5,996 nt of DNA, from positions 1 to 5,996 of the forward strand of contig QIDN01000093.1 of the NCBI GenBank assembly GCA_003229345.1, read 5' to 3'. Origin of the DNA: Nitrospirota bacterium (GTDB lineage Bacteria > Nitrospinota > Nitrospinia > Nitrospinales > Nitrospinaceae). Every line of letters starts with the position of its first letter. Positions within the stretch are counted from its first letter, which is position 1. Made by a program: the position numbers and the translations under genes. Positions 1 to 5,730 of the stretch are shown here, piece after piece. The notes below the pieces were generated by a model, which saw only the letters and a program-made list of their open reading frames with translations, was not told the DNA's origin and did not search any database.

Positions 1-380
1 GCAATCTCGAAGCCGCGCGGATCGGGTTTGGGAGGGACGTCGGTGACAATGGCGACGCCCTCGAAGGCATCAAAACGGTCCTCCATGGCGTTGGTGTAGA
101 TCGCCACACGCAAACCGCTTTGAACCATTGCCTGGACATGTGCTCGCACCGATTCCGAGAATACCCGGGTGTGATGCGGCCCCAGCGTCCCGTCAGCGTC
201 CAATAAAACCCCTTTTATACCGTCCGCGGTCAAACGCTCGATGGGCACGTCCTCAAACCGTTTGACGGCCCTATACGTCTTCAGACTTTTTGGCGAAAAG
301 GGCAGGGCGAGAAACCGCCGGACTTTGACCCATTTCAGGCCCTCGCGCGGGGTGCTGGATTGTGTGGAGGACGGGATCAT
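1..380 (-). CDS. HAD-superfamily (YqeG-like, subclass IIIA) phosphatase, N-terminal part, cut by the window edge
   Basis: The reading frame runs from an ATG at 380-378 off the left edge, giving 126 complete codons. Residues 61-65 are DADGT, preceded by a hydrophobic strand (GVLL). This is HAD motif I, with the Asp nucleophile at 61 and the acid/base Asp at 63. The strand ending IYTN (93-97) supplies the motif II Thr at 96, and KPDP (118-121) fits the motif III Lys. The short link between motifs I and II indicates no large C1 cap, as in the KDO8P-phosphatase/YqeG type. The basic N-terminal stretch (KWVKVRRFLALPFSP, 16-30) before the motif resembles YqeG proteins, so YqeG-like is my preferred placement; the substrate is unknown. 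The motif IV acidic residues lie outside the window. The start is supported by an upstream GAGG and an extended -10 promoter about 40 bp away. The gene lies downstream of the pilin operon but beyond a strong terminator, so it is probably a separate transcription unit with no pilus role. Confidence 0.8.
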   Translation of the reverse strand, partial: MIPSSTQSSTPREGLKWVKVRRFLALPFSPKSLKTYRAVKRFEDVPIERLTADGIKGVLLDADGTLGPHHTRVFSESVRAHVQAMVQSGLRVAIYTNAMEDRFDAFEGVAIVTDVPPKPDPRGFEI

Positions 381-417
381 CGTAGGCAAACCTCGGGTTG
401 GTGAAGGACCGCCCCCA

Positions 418-425
418 ATTATACC
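418..425 (-). promoter_or_regulatory. Extended -10 sigma-70-type promoter of the HAD phosphatase gene
   Basis: On the minus strand a perfect TATAAT (423-418) is preceded by TG plus one base (426-424), the extended -10 form that depends little on a -35 box. The hexamer 17 bp upstream (TATTAA, 446-441) is a poor -35. Transcription would begin near 411, giving a leader of about 30 nt before the ATG at 380. It lies downstream of the operon terminator, as expected for an independent gene. Confidence 0.6.
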
Positions 426-491
426 AGACCTCAACTAACTTTAATAATTTCAATAAGTTTGATGATGGCTGACGCCTGCCTTCCGGTATTG

Positions 492-523
492 AAAAAGGCA
501 ACCTCCTTGGAGGTTGCCTTTTT
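492..523 (-). terminator. Perfect-stem bidirectional Rho-independent terminator closing the pilin operon
   Basis: Arms 492-506 (AAAAAGGCAACCTCC) and 509-523 (its exact reverse complement) are separated by only TT. In RNA this gives a stem of about 14 bp with a 4-nt loop. Because the outer part of the stem is A5/T5, RNA read from either strand ends in a run of five U, so it can work both ways. On the minus strand it lies about 120 nt after the pilW-like stop codon and before the HAD gene promoter, so it insulates the two units. No converging plus-strand gene is present. Confidence 0.88.
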
Positions 524-550
524 CTGTTTTGGAAGGGGGGGGAAACCTTA

Positions 551-599
551 CCCGGTCCGGGACCACAGCCCGGGGGTCGTGTCCTTTTCATGGACCGGG
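551..599 (-). repeat. GC-rich inverted repeat in the operon 3' UTR
   Basis: CCCGGTCC (551-558) and GGACCGGG (592-599) are exact 8-bp reverse complements 33 nt apart. The near arm also forms a local palindrome, GGTCC-G-GGACC (554-564). The repeat lies between the pilW-like stop codon and the terminator, so the transcript would carry a second GC-rich stem there, possibly acting as a barrier to 3' exonucleases. It lacks a U-tract, so it is not itself an intrinsic terminator. A run of eight G (plus strand) follows at 535-542. Function is inferred only. Confidence 0.35.
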
Positions 600-643
600 A
601 TTGTGTTCTTTATCAGCCCGCGATTAAAATCGGAGCAGGTCTC

Positions 644-2506
644 TTATATCGCTGTCGAATTTGTCACGGTTACGCTGTCAAACTGGAAAATTTGATCCGT
701 GGCTCCCACCCCGAATTCTCCAGCGGTTAAGTCTGGATCAGTCACGGCGACATCTCCCCCTGGAATATTCGGAAGGGCCCAGATCGCGGGTTCATCCGCG
801 TTGGGATCGGCCGGGTCAGCCGGTTGCCATAATTTGACTCTTATATCGTTACCCAGGATTTGAGCTTTAAGGGTATAAGTGGTGTCCACGGTAAAGGGAT
901 TTATACCAATATCAGCGTCCGTCAAGTTCTTAGTAGCCAATACAGTATTCACACTCGCGACTGTTTTGCCGATTTGCAATGTATAGTTTGCGCCAAGTTT
1001 GTTGATACTGACCCAGTAATAATTATTCTGGTCCAGATGTCTTAAGATGACACCCATGAAATCGTTGTTTTGCCATGTCATTCCCAATTCTTGTTTCAGA
1101 TTGGTTTGGACCGCATAATCCTGCCAGGCAGAACACCCGTTCAGGGATCCTACAAAGGTTGGCGTGGGCTGTGTCGATACAAAATACTCCCCACCTACGG
1201 GACCGGCAATTACAAAGTTATCTACGGCCAACGGAGCCCAGGGTTGGGTTTGCGAACCGTCGAAAGGATCGATAAAACCCTGACCGCCAAAGGAAAAGCC
1301 CACCGGGGAGGCGTTGTAGATGGGTTTTAAGTTACCGCTTCCGTCATCCACGAGGGCACTGCCCGATACGGTGGATGTCAGATAAGGCGACGAAAAGTCG
1401 TAGGCAAGGACGGTAGTCCCTTCTCCATTGGAATCGGACGTGATCGATGCCGGGGTGGTCGTGATCGTGGTACCGCCCGTCGCGGTAAAATTTATGGTTG
1501 ATCCGGAAATCGGATCACCATTTACGTCCAACAGCGTGGCCATAACCGTGGAAGTGCCGGGACAATCCACGGAAACCGGAGTGGCTAGTATATCTACATT
1601 CCCCCAGGGAGCCATGACCAGATTCCTCGGCGACATTTGGGCCGTGAAATCTTCTCTATTGTACTTGTCGCTGTAGGCCGTGCTTCCACTCACCACAGCG
1701 GCGAGGCTTCCCTGCTTGTAACTACCTGAACTGGTAGTCTCTCGGGGGTTGGGCTTGTGCGAGCGTGCCAGTATATCGATTTCCACTTTTCGAACATCAT
1801 TCAGTTCTGACAGCGGAAACGTATAGGTCCAGTTTCCGCTGTCGGGAACGCCGTCATCGTCCGCATCGACGGCGATGTCTCCAACGCCGTCACCGTCCGT
1901 ATCACTGAGGATGGGCAGGAGTTGGCCGTTGCGATTATAATATCGAATGACCATGCTGTCGATATCCCTTGCGACCAGACTCCGCTCGATAGAGGTGCCG
2001 CTTGTATCGGGAGTTACTTTATAAAGGTTGAAGGGAGTTGCCGACGCGGTCATTTGAACGTTGATCGTGGGGTTTTCACTGCTCTGGATCGAACCGTTGC
2101 CATCCACGTCAAAATGTGAAACAAATGAAAAGTTAGTGTTCACAGTTCCATCCCAAACATTGGCGATGGTGTAGGTGATGACCTCATCATTCTGAATGAC
2201 ATTGTCGTTGTTGGCGTCATAAACCGCCGTAAGATAATGGTCCGATGCCGCAAGAAAGCGGGTGCCGCGAAGGACATTGAATCCGGCATTCTGCACGGAA
2301 CGGGCGACAAATTCAGTCGCGGCCCGGCCATTGGCCTGCAGGGTGTTGAGTCCGGTTTGTGTGGCAAAATCTTTCTGTTGCGTTCGAAAGACGTGAGCCA
2401 ACAAGCCCAGAATCACCAGGGACATGACGGAGGCTATCATCAATTCAATAAAGGTAAACCCTGCCTCGTTCTTTTTCATCCGTTCCATAAAAGTTATATT
2501 TGGCAT
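644..2506 (-). CDS. pilW: PilW-like minor pilin fused to an Ig-like and a concanavalin A-like domain
   Basis: A 620-residue type IV prepilin, probably inserted in the inner membrane, cleaved by PilD and placed in the initiation/tip complex. The leader ends at Gly16, followed by FTFIE with Glu21 as the conserved Glu5 and a hydrophobic helix to about 40. PilW-like sequence continues to about 297; DIDSMVIRYYNRNG (181-194) and VRKVEIDILARSH (238-250) are typical. EF-hand-like loops lie at 97-108 and 133-144, and a thrombospondin-type-3-like acidic run at 202-222. Residues about 305-400 resemble a Big_1/invasin Ig-like domain (LLDVNGDPISGSTINF, 325-340; DSNGEG, 358-363). Residues about 411-615 read as a beta-jelly-roll of the LamG/family-16-like type (WQDYAV, GVILRHLDQNNYYWVSIN, FQFDSVTV). 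Ordinary PilW proteins are about 200-350 residues, so the C-terminal half is an addition and a candidate adhesin. The ATG at 2506 has GAGAG five bases upstream; Met7 and Met10 are alternatives. It is the last gene of the operon. Domain calls are by eye. Confidence 0.85.
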   Translation of the reverse strand: MPNITFMERMKKNEAGFTFIELMIASVMSLVILGLLAHVFRTQQKDFATQTGLNTLQANGRAATEFVARSVQNAGFNVLRGTRFLAASDHYLTAVYDANNDNVIQNDEVITYTIANVWDGTVNTNFSFVSHFDVDGNGSIQSSENPTINVQMTASATPFNLYKVTPDTSGTSIERSLVARDIDSMVIRYYNRNGQLLPILSDTDGDGVGDIAVDADDDGVPDSGNWTYTFPLSELNDVRKVEIDILARSHKPNPRETTSSGSYKQGSLAAVVSGSTAYSDKYNREDFTAQMSPRNLVMAPWGNVDILATPVSVDCPGTSTVMATLLDVNGDPISGSTINFTATGGTTITTTPASITSDSNGEGTTVLAYDFSSPYLTSTVSGSALVDDGSGNLKPIYNASPVGFSFGGQGFIDPFDGSQTQPWAPLAVDNFVIAGPVGGEYFVSTQPTPTFVGSLNGCSAWQDYAVQTNLKQELGMTWQNNDFMGVILRHLDQNNYYWVSINKLGANYTLQIGKTVASVNTVLATKNLTDADIGINPFTVDTTYTLKAQILGNDIRVKLWQPADPADPNADEPAIWALPNIPGGDVAVTDPDLTAGEFGVGATDQIFQFDSVTVTNSTAI

Positions 2507-2558
2507 GACTACTCTCTTGTTAATTTAATATTAATTAAAGTCTGTTCTTCAAGAAATC

Positions 2559-4391
2559 CTAGCCTTCAAGAAACCCTACCCGTTCCACACTAAAAATAGA
2601 GGGAATGAAGGGAGGCCAGAAATTTGGATTTTGAAACCGCACATCCCATCCCCATTGTCTGCCGGGCGCTGTATATCGATTGCCACCGTAAACCCAGAGT
2701 CCATTCGCTTGAAAGCTGGTCCACAGGTTGATGAAACTTCCCAGGATATTGCAATTCACACCCGACCAACTTTCATGAAAGCGGGGATAGTTTTCCAGAC
2801 CTCCGCTATAGTTACCGCCCCCGGCAGGGGTCGGTACATTGCCCCCAAAGAAAGCGGCATTAATATTGGTCACACCGGCGCCACTGAGTCCGGAATTACA
2901 GTTTTTGGTGGTAAAGTTGTTGGACAATATATTAATGGCATCTGCCACCAAAGCTACTCCACGGACAGTACCACCGCCGGAATTAAAATCCCCTTGAATA
3001 TAAATAGGATTATCGGTCGCTATGGTCGTATTAGCCAGGAGATCAGCGGGAGACCCTCCCATGCTTATAAGACGAATTGCCTGGAATCGAGCTCCAGTAT
3101 TTGTGAATGGGATGGTTCCTGTGGAAGACCGTGAAGTATAAATCAACATGCCGTCACCCGCCCAGGTGAGACCTTCGCTGGCCATATGACTGACATACCA
3201 TGTATGCAACCGAAACAGATCAATATCCGTCCAATCGACCCACCGGTCGCCCTCACGGTCTTCGCAAAGAATATTTGTTAACAGGGTCTCACGTACAATG
3301 CTATTAGCCGGCATAGCTGGTTCCCCATTGGGCATGATTCCTCCAAGCACTTCCAAAGTCACATCCTCTAATACGGGCCGGGAGACCCAGATTTCAAGGC
3401 CGCCGGCGCCCTCAACGATTTTCATTGAATCGATTCGAGGATTTTGTGGAGCATCCGCGCGCCCTTCATAGAATCCGTTTCTCCAAAATTGGGTCTGACC
3501 CGGGGCAGAGTATTGCTGCTCATTTACCAGGACGTAATCATTAAATAACGCTTCTTCCGTACTTTCATTGGCGGTGGTAATGTCGCCGTCAGGAAGCATT
3601 CGCTGGGGGGTGGGAACGGTTACCAGGGAACTGTCCGTTTTGACGAAGACATTGGAGGAGCCATAGTCGGCACCGTTATTTTTTCTTTCTGTAAAAATTT
3701 CGCCTCCAGCGGAAAGAAAATGAGGAGAAAAATTGCCCGCATCATCATAATTTCTCAAAGTCAACGCATTGTTGGTTCCCATATAAATATCGCCATTGGC
3801 ATGAATACGGCCCCAACTGTTCATTACCGGACCCGGCAACAATTCCAAATCCGCACTATTGCCCGTTCCCCCGTAGAATACGTAATATTGAACCAGGGGA
3901 GTTTCTAAAATACGGATACGCTCTCTGATTTGTTCGCTGGTATTGTCACTGAGGGAAGTGGATGTCGCTTCTATATCAAACGTGTGGGCATAGTGAAAAA
4001 TGGTGCTGTTGCCGGACGCGGTTTGGTACAGAAAACGATCCAAAGGGTTCGTAATGTTGTAATAGACGTCGTACCCGCGATAGTTGCTAATCGTTATACC
4101 GGGACTTCCTCCCTTGTTGGCGGTGGTGGTGTATATGCTAAGGTTTTCAAATTCCTGAATAATGTCGTTGACTCCCACATCCAGGCCGACTTCGGCGGTG
4201 TAAAAAGACTGTTTCCCTTTTTTATGGGCGCCAGACGATTCCACATTCAATTGGGTAATCTGAATTGCACCAATCGAAATGACGACCATGGTGACCATCA
4301 AAACCAGCACGATAATGAGGATGCTCCCCTGTTCTCCGTTTTCCCGGCGGAATACATTATTTATATGCGAAAGCTTTTCTTTAATATTCAT
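2559..4391 (-). CDS. pilX: PilX-like minor pilin, unusually long (610 aa)
   Basis: The N-terminus matches the PilX_N type. A basic stretch (FRRENGEQG) ends in Gly22, followed by SILIIVLVLMV and a transmembrane helix to about 45, then a polar helix ending KKGKQSFYTAEVGLD (57-71), the usual AEAGL-like position. Residue 5 of the mature protein is Ile27, not Glu. This is common in PilX_N and GspK proteins, which cap or prime filaments rather than forming the shaft. The body is mostly beta-rich, with GRIHANGDIYMG (194-205), PIYIQGDFN (462-470) and a C-terminal block GGLENYPRFHESW (530-542), a pattern I associate with long PilX-like proteins of Desulfobacterota-type bacteria. A dockerin/EF-hand-like loop lies at 378-389 (DREGDRWVDWTD). 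The three cysteines (376, 498, 547) could form one disulfide. The start overlaps the pilV-like stop as ATGA, and AGGAG lies 12 nt upstream. Classical PilX is only about 170-200 residues. The role is inferred from family and context. Confidence 0.8.
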   Translation of the reverse strand: MNIKEKLSHINNVFRRENGEQGSILIIVLVLMVTMVVISIGAIQITQLNVESSGAHKKGKQSFYTAEVGLDVGVNDIIQEFENLSIYTTTANKGGSPGITISNYRGYDVYYNITNPLDRFLYQTASGNSTIFHYAHTFDIEATSTSLSDNTSEQIRERIRILETPLVQYYVFYGGTGNSADLELLPGPVMNSWGRIHANGDIYMGTNNALTLRNYDDAGNFSPHFLSAGGEIFTERKNNGADYGSSNVFVKTDSSLVTVPTPQRMLPDGDITTANESTEEALFNDYVLVNEQQYSAPGQTQFWRNGFYEGRADAPQNPRIDSMKIVEGAGGLEIWVSRPVLEDVTLEVLGGIMPNGEPAMPANSIVRETLLTNILCEDREGDRWVDWTDIDLFRLHTWYVSHMASEGLTWAGDGMLIYTSRSSTGTIPFTNTGARFQAIRLISMGGSPADLLANTTIATDNPIYIQGDFNSGGGTVRGVALVADAINILSNNFTTKNCNSGLSGAGVTNINAAFFGGNVPTPAGGGNYSGGLENYPRFHESWSGVNCNILGSFINLWTSFQANGLWVYGGNRYTAPGRQWGWDVRFQNPNFWPPFIPSIFSVERVGFLEG

Positions 4392-4906
4392 TGGATGAAT
4401 TGTCTCCTCTGTAAAACAGTACTGAGTACTATATTTTTTGTGCCACCGGCAGGATTTGTATAAGACACATCTACCTGGGCCTCGACCAAATGAATTGTCT
4501 GTGGGATGGTAAAATTCTCAGTGGCCCACGCGGGGGGCGGAAAAACCGTAACCGTCGTCGTTCTGGAAAAATTACCCACCGTCTCTGTTAAGGTGCGTCT
4601 AAAGTTATTGGGAGCGCTGAAGCCAGTCAGAAAACCGTTTGTGTCATCCACAAAGTAACTGAATCCATAAATTCCGCCTAAAGGCTCATTCGTGGCGAAA
4701 CGCTTTATCTCTTCCATGCGATCCGATGCGATCATCGTGGCTTTCGTCATGTTATCCGCACCTCTTTGATTGACGCTCACCGCTCCCGACGTCGAGAGCA
4801 AGCCCAAAATGCCGACGGATAGAATCGTGATGGCAATCAATACTTCAATTAACGTAAACCCTGAATGGGATTGCACTTGAGTTTTTAATCGTTTCCAGAT
4901 TTTCAT
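4388..4906 (-). CDS. pilV: PilV-like minor pilin (type IV pilus modification/initiation protein)
   Basis: A 172-residue type IV prepilin. The leader is short and basic (MKIWKRLK) and ends at Gly16, followed by FTLIE with Glu21 as mature Glu5. The hydrophobic helix runs to about 38. The mature helix continues as NMTKATMIASDRMEEIK, the ATxLAxDRMEELK-like signature of PilV/GspI proteins, and the C-terminus (VEAQVDVSYTNPAGGTKNIVLSTVLQ) has the usual VxVxWxxxxGxxxxxxLxTxL strand pattern. There are no cysteines, so it lacks a pilin disulfide loop. An in-frame ATG at 5038 would put 44 residues inside the upstream gene; the start at 4906 is chosen because a strong AGGTGA lies 7 nt upstream and it gives a standard leader. 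It follows the fimT-like gene by 19 nt and overlaps the pilX-like gene by 4 nt (ATGA), so the two are probably translationally coupled. GspI of a type II secretion system is the alternative, but the PilX/PilW partners favour a pilus. Confidence 0.87.
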   Translation of the reverse strand: MKIWKRLKTQVQSHSGFTLIEVLIAITILSVGILGLLSTSGAVSVNQRGADNMTKATMIASDRMEEIKRFATNEPLGGIYGFSYFVDDTNGFLTGFSAPNNFRRTLTETVGNFSRTTTVTVFPPPAWATENFTIPQTIHLVEAQVDVSYTNPAGGTKNIVLSTVLQRRQFIQ

Positions 4907-4913
4907 AATAAAT

Positions 4914-4919
4914 TCACCT
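4914..4919 (-). promoter_or_regulatory. Ribosome binding site that fixes the pilV-like start
   Basis: AGGTGA on the minus strand, 7 nt before the ATG at 4906, lies inside the 19-nt gap after the fimT-like stop codon. It is the best Shine-Dalgarno sequence in the operon and rules in favour of the 172-residue PilV over the longer upstream ATG at 5038, which would overlap the fimT-like gene by 113 nt. Confidence 0.75.
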
Positions 4920-4925
4920 GTTTTT

Positions 4926-5507
4926 TTATTCCCAAGGGATCGGGGATAACCCGGCGTCGTATTTCCACAGTTCCGCCGCTCCCGTCGCCTGGATAATGCT
5001 GATTCCCCGCAATCGGTCATTGCCCACTGGGAGATCATCCTCGTGTATTAGAAAAAGCACTCCGCTCACACTAGCCTGTCCCCGGGCATCAAAAGTGACG
5101 ATGTCGCTGGGTCCCATCTTGACCGTTTCGGTGACGGTGTTATTGTCCATGTCGGTTATGGAAGAACCGTAAAATCCGAATTGAACATGATTTTCCAAAG
5201 CCATACTTTTCAGGGGTTCCCCCGTGTTGGCAGTCCCATTGTTGTTGGTGTCGTCCAAAATGGAATAAGTGTGGGATGCTGGTACAAAGGTCACGACAAC
5301 ATCGTTGTTATTTTTAATGGCGGCCATTCGTGCTGAAAGCAGATTCATATGCACACGGTTCGATTCCGCACGAATTTGGTAGTTGGTTCTCCAAGCTGAA
5401 AAATTAGGTACAGCCGTGGAGACTATGATGAGGAAGATCACCATCGTGGTTATCAATTCCACTAATGTCAGCCCTTGTTCATTGTTCATTGCGGTTTCCG
5501 ATTTCAT
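4926..5507 (-). CDS. FimT/FimU (GspH)-like minor pilin, first gene of the operon
   Basis: Numbered from the ATG at 5507, this is a 193-residue prepilin. The leader MKSETAMNNEQG ends at Gly12, followed by LTLVE with Glu17 as mature Glu5, a hydrophobic helix to about 30, then AVPNFSAWRTNYQIRAESN and an ARMAAIKNN segment (59-68), the usual GspH/FimT pattern of a helix ending in an xxARxxAIxxN motif. Residues 86-97 (DTNNNGTANTGE) form an EF-hand-like loop often seen at this site, and FDARGQAS (139-146) is the FDxRG strand of GspH. Leu instead of Phe at +1 is tolerated by prepilin peptidase. Start choice is uncertain. A TTG at 5513 lacks a well-placed RBS. The ATG at 5507 gives a leader with a basic residue but no clear RBS. 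The ATG at 5489 has a weak GGA 7 nt upstream but gives the uncharged leader MNNEQG. The role is in initiating pilus assembly and forming the tip complex; fimT and fimU cannot be separated by eye. Confidence 0.85.
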   Translation of the reverse strand: MKSETAMNNEQGLTLVELITTMVIFLIIVSTAVPNFSAWRTNYQIRAESNRVHMNLLSARMAAIKNNNDVVVTFVPASHTYSILDDTNNNGTANTGEPLKSMALENHVQFGFYGSSITDMDNNTVTETVKMGPSDIVTFDARGQASVSGVLFLIHEDDLPVGNDRLRGISIIQATGAAELWKYDAGLSPIPWE

Positions 5508-5600
5508 GGGCAATATATGTTTATTTCCGGTTTAAATAATGGTTATTCATGGGCTTGAAAGCAGTGGTTCTCATAAAATCAGTATCTTAACTTAAATAAT

Positions 5601-5630
5601 AGTATAAAGCTGATTTCCTGCCACAGTCAT
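5601..5630 (-). promoter_or_regulatory. Candidate sigma-70 promoter overlapping a weaker sigma-54-like site
   Basis: On the minus strand ATGACT (5630-5625), an 18-bp spacer and TATACT (5606-5601) match the sigma-70 hexamers at 4 of 6 and 5 of 6 positions. Transcription would start near 5594, giving a leader of about 87 nt. The same stretch carries TGGCAGG-N4-CAGCT (5623-5608), which has the invariant GG-N10-GC spacing of sigma-54 promoters but only 9 of 12 consensus positions. The two readings are mutually exclusive for RNA polymerase, and I cannot say which is used. Confidence 0.4.
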
Positions 5631-5661
5631 AACTTTTTTGTAATTTACTCAGGTTGTTAGA

Positions 5662-5677
5662 AGCAAAAATCAGGCCA
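5662..5677 (-). promoter_or_regulatory. Candidate sigma-54 (-24/-12) promoter of the minor-pilin operon
   Basis: On the minus strand TGGCCTG-ATTT-TTGCT matches the sigma-54 consensus TGGCACR-N4-TTGCW at 10 of 12 positions, with exact GG-N10-GC spacing (GG at 5676-5675, GC at 5664-5663). The predicted start is near 5651, a 5' UTR of about 144 nt. Sigma-54 with the activator PilR drives pilin genes in several Proteobacteria and Geobacter, so the context fits. A perfect inverted repeat centred about 68 bp upstream of this start could be an activator site. The region is AT-rich, so a chance match is possible. Confidence 0.5.
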
Positions 5678-5707
5678 ATATTTAGGTTTACTGTGCTCAG
5701 GAAGTAG

Positions 5708-5730
5708 ATTTCAATGTAACCCATTGAAAT
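5708..5730. repeat. Perfect 9-bp inverted repeat, candidate operator or enhancer
   Basis: ATTTCAATG (5708-5716) and CATTGAAAT (5722-5730) are exact reverse complements around a 5-nt centre (TAACC). It lies upstream of the candidate sigma-54 promoter, centred near -68 relative to its predicted start. The half-sites are one helical turn and a half apart, a reasonable geometry for a dimeric regulator. Read on the plus strand it is a weak AT-rich hairpin followed by TTTAT, so a poor terminator for something further left is a less likely reading. Its centre also contains part of a 9-mer that recurs at 5785-5793. Confidence 0.45.

Noticed and set aside
535..542. Eight-G homopolymer as a phase-variation tract
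   Set aside because: It lies in the 3' untranslated region after the pilW-like stop and downstream of no start codon, so slippage would not switch a reading frame.
271..591. Minus-strand open frame of 106 codons across the terminator
   Set aside because: It reads through the perfect terminator hairpin and the promoter of the HAD gene, and overlaps that gene in another frame.
2631..3134. Plus-strand open frame of 167 codons
   Set aside because: Fully antisense to the pilX-like gene, with no ribosome binding site or recognisable domain; a shadow of the real gene.
3930..4463. Plus-strand open frame of 177 codons
   Set aside because: Antisense to the pilX- and pilV-like genes; its composition mirrors the coding strand and it has no independent signals.
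4388..5507. Type II secretion pseudopilin operon (GspH-GspI-GspJ-GspK)
   Set aside because: The first two genes would fit, but the third has a PilX_N-type helix and the fourth a PilW-type body, and no gspG, gspL or gspM is present; a type IV pilus set fits better.
5508..5660. c-di-GMP riboswitch in the pilin leader
   Set aside because: Such riboswitches are common before pilin genes in related bacteria, but I cannot find the conserved GGGACGCAAAGC-like core or the paired GC-rich stems.
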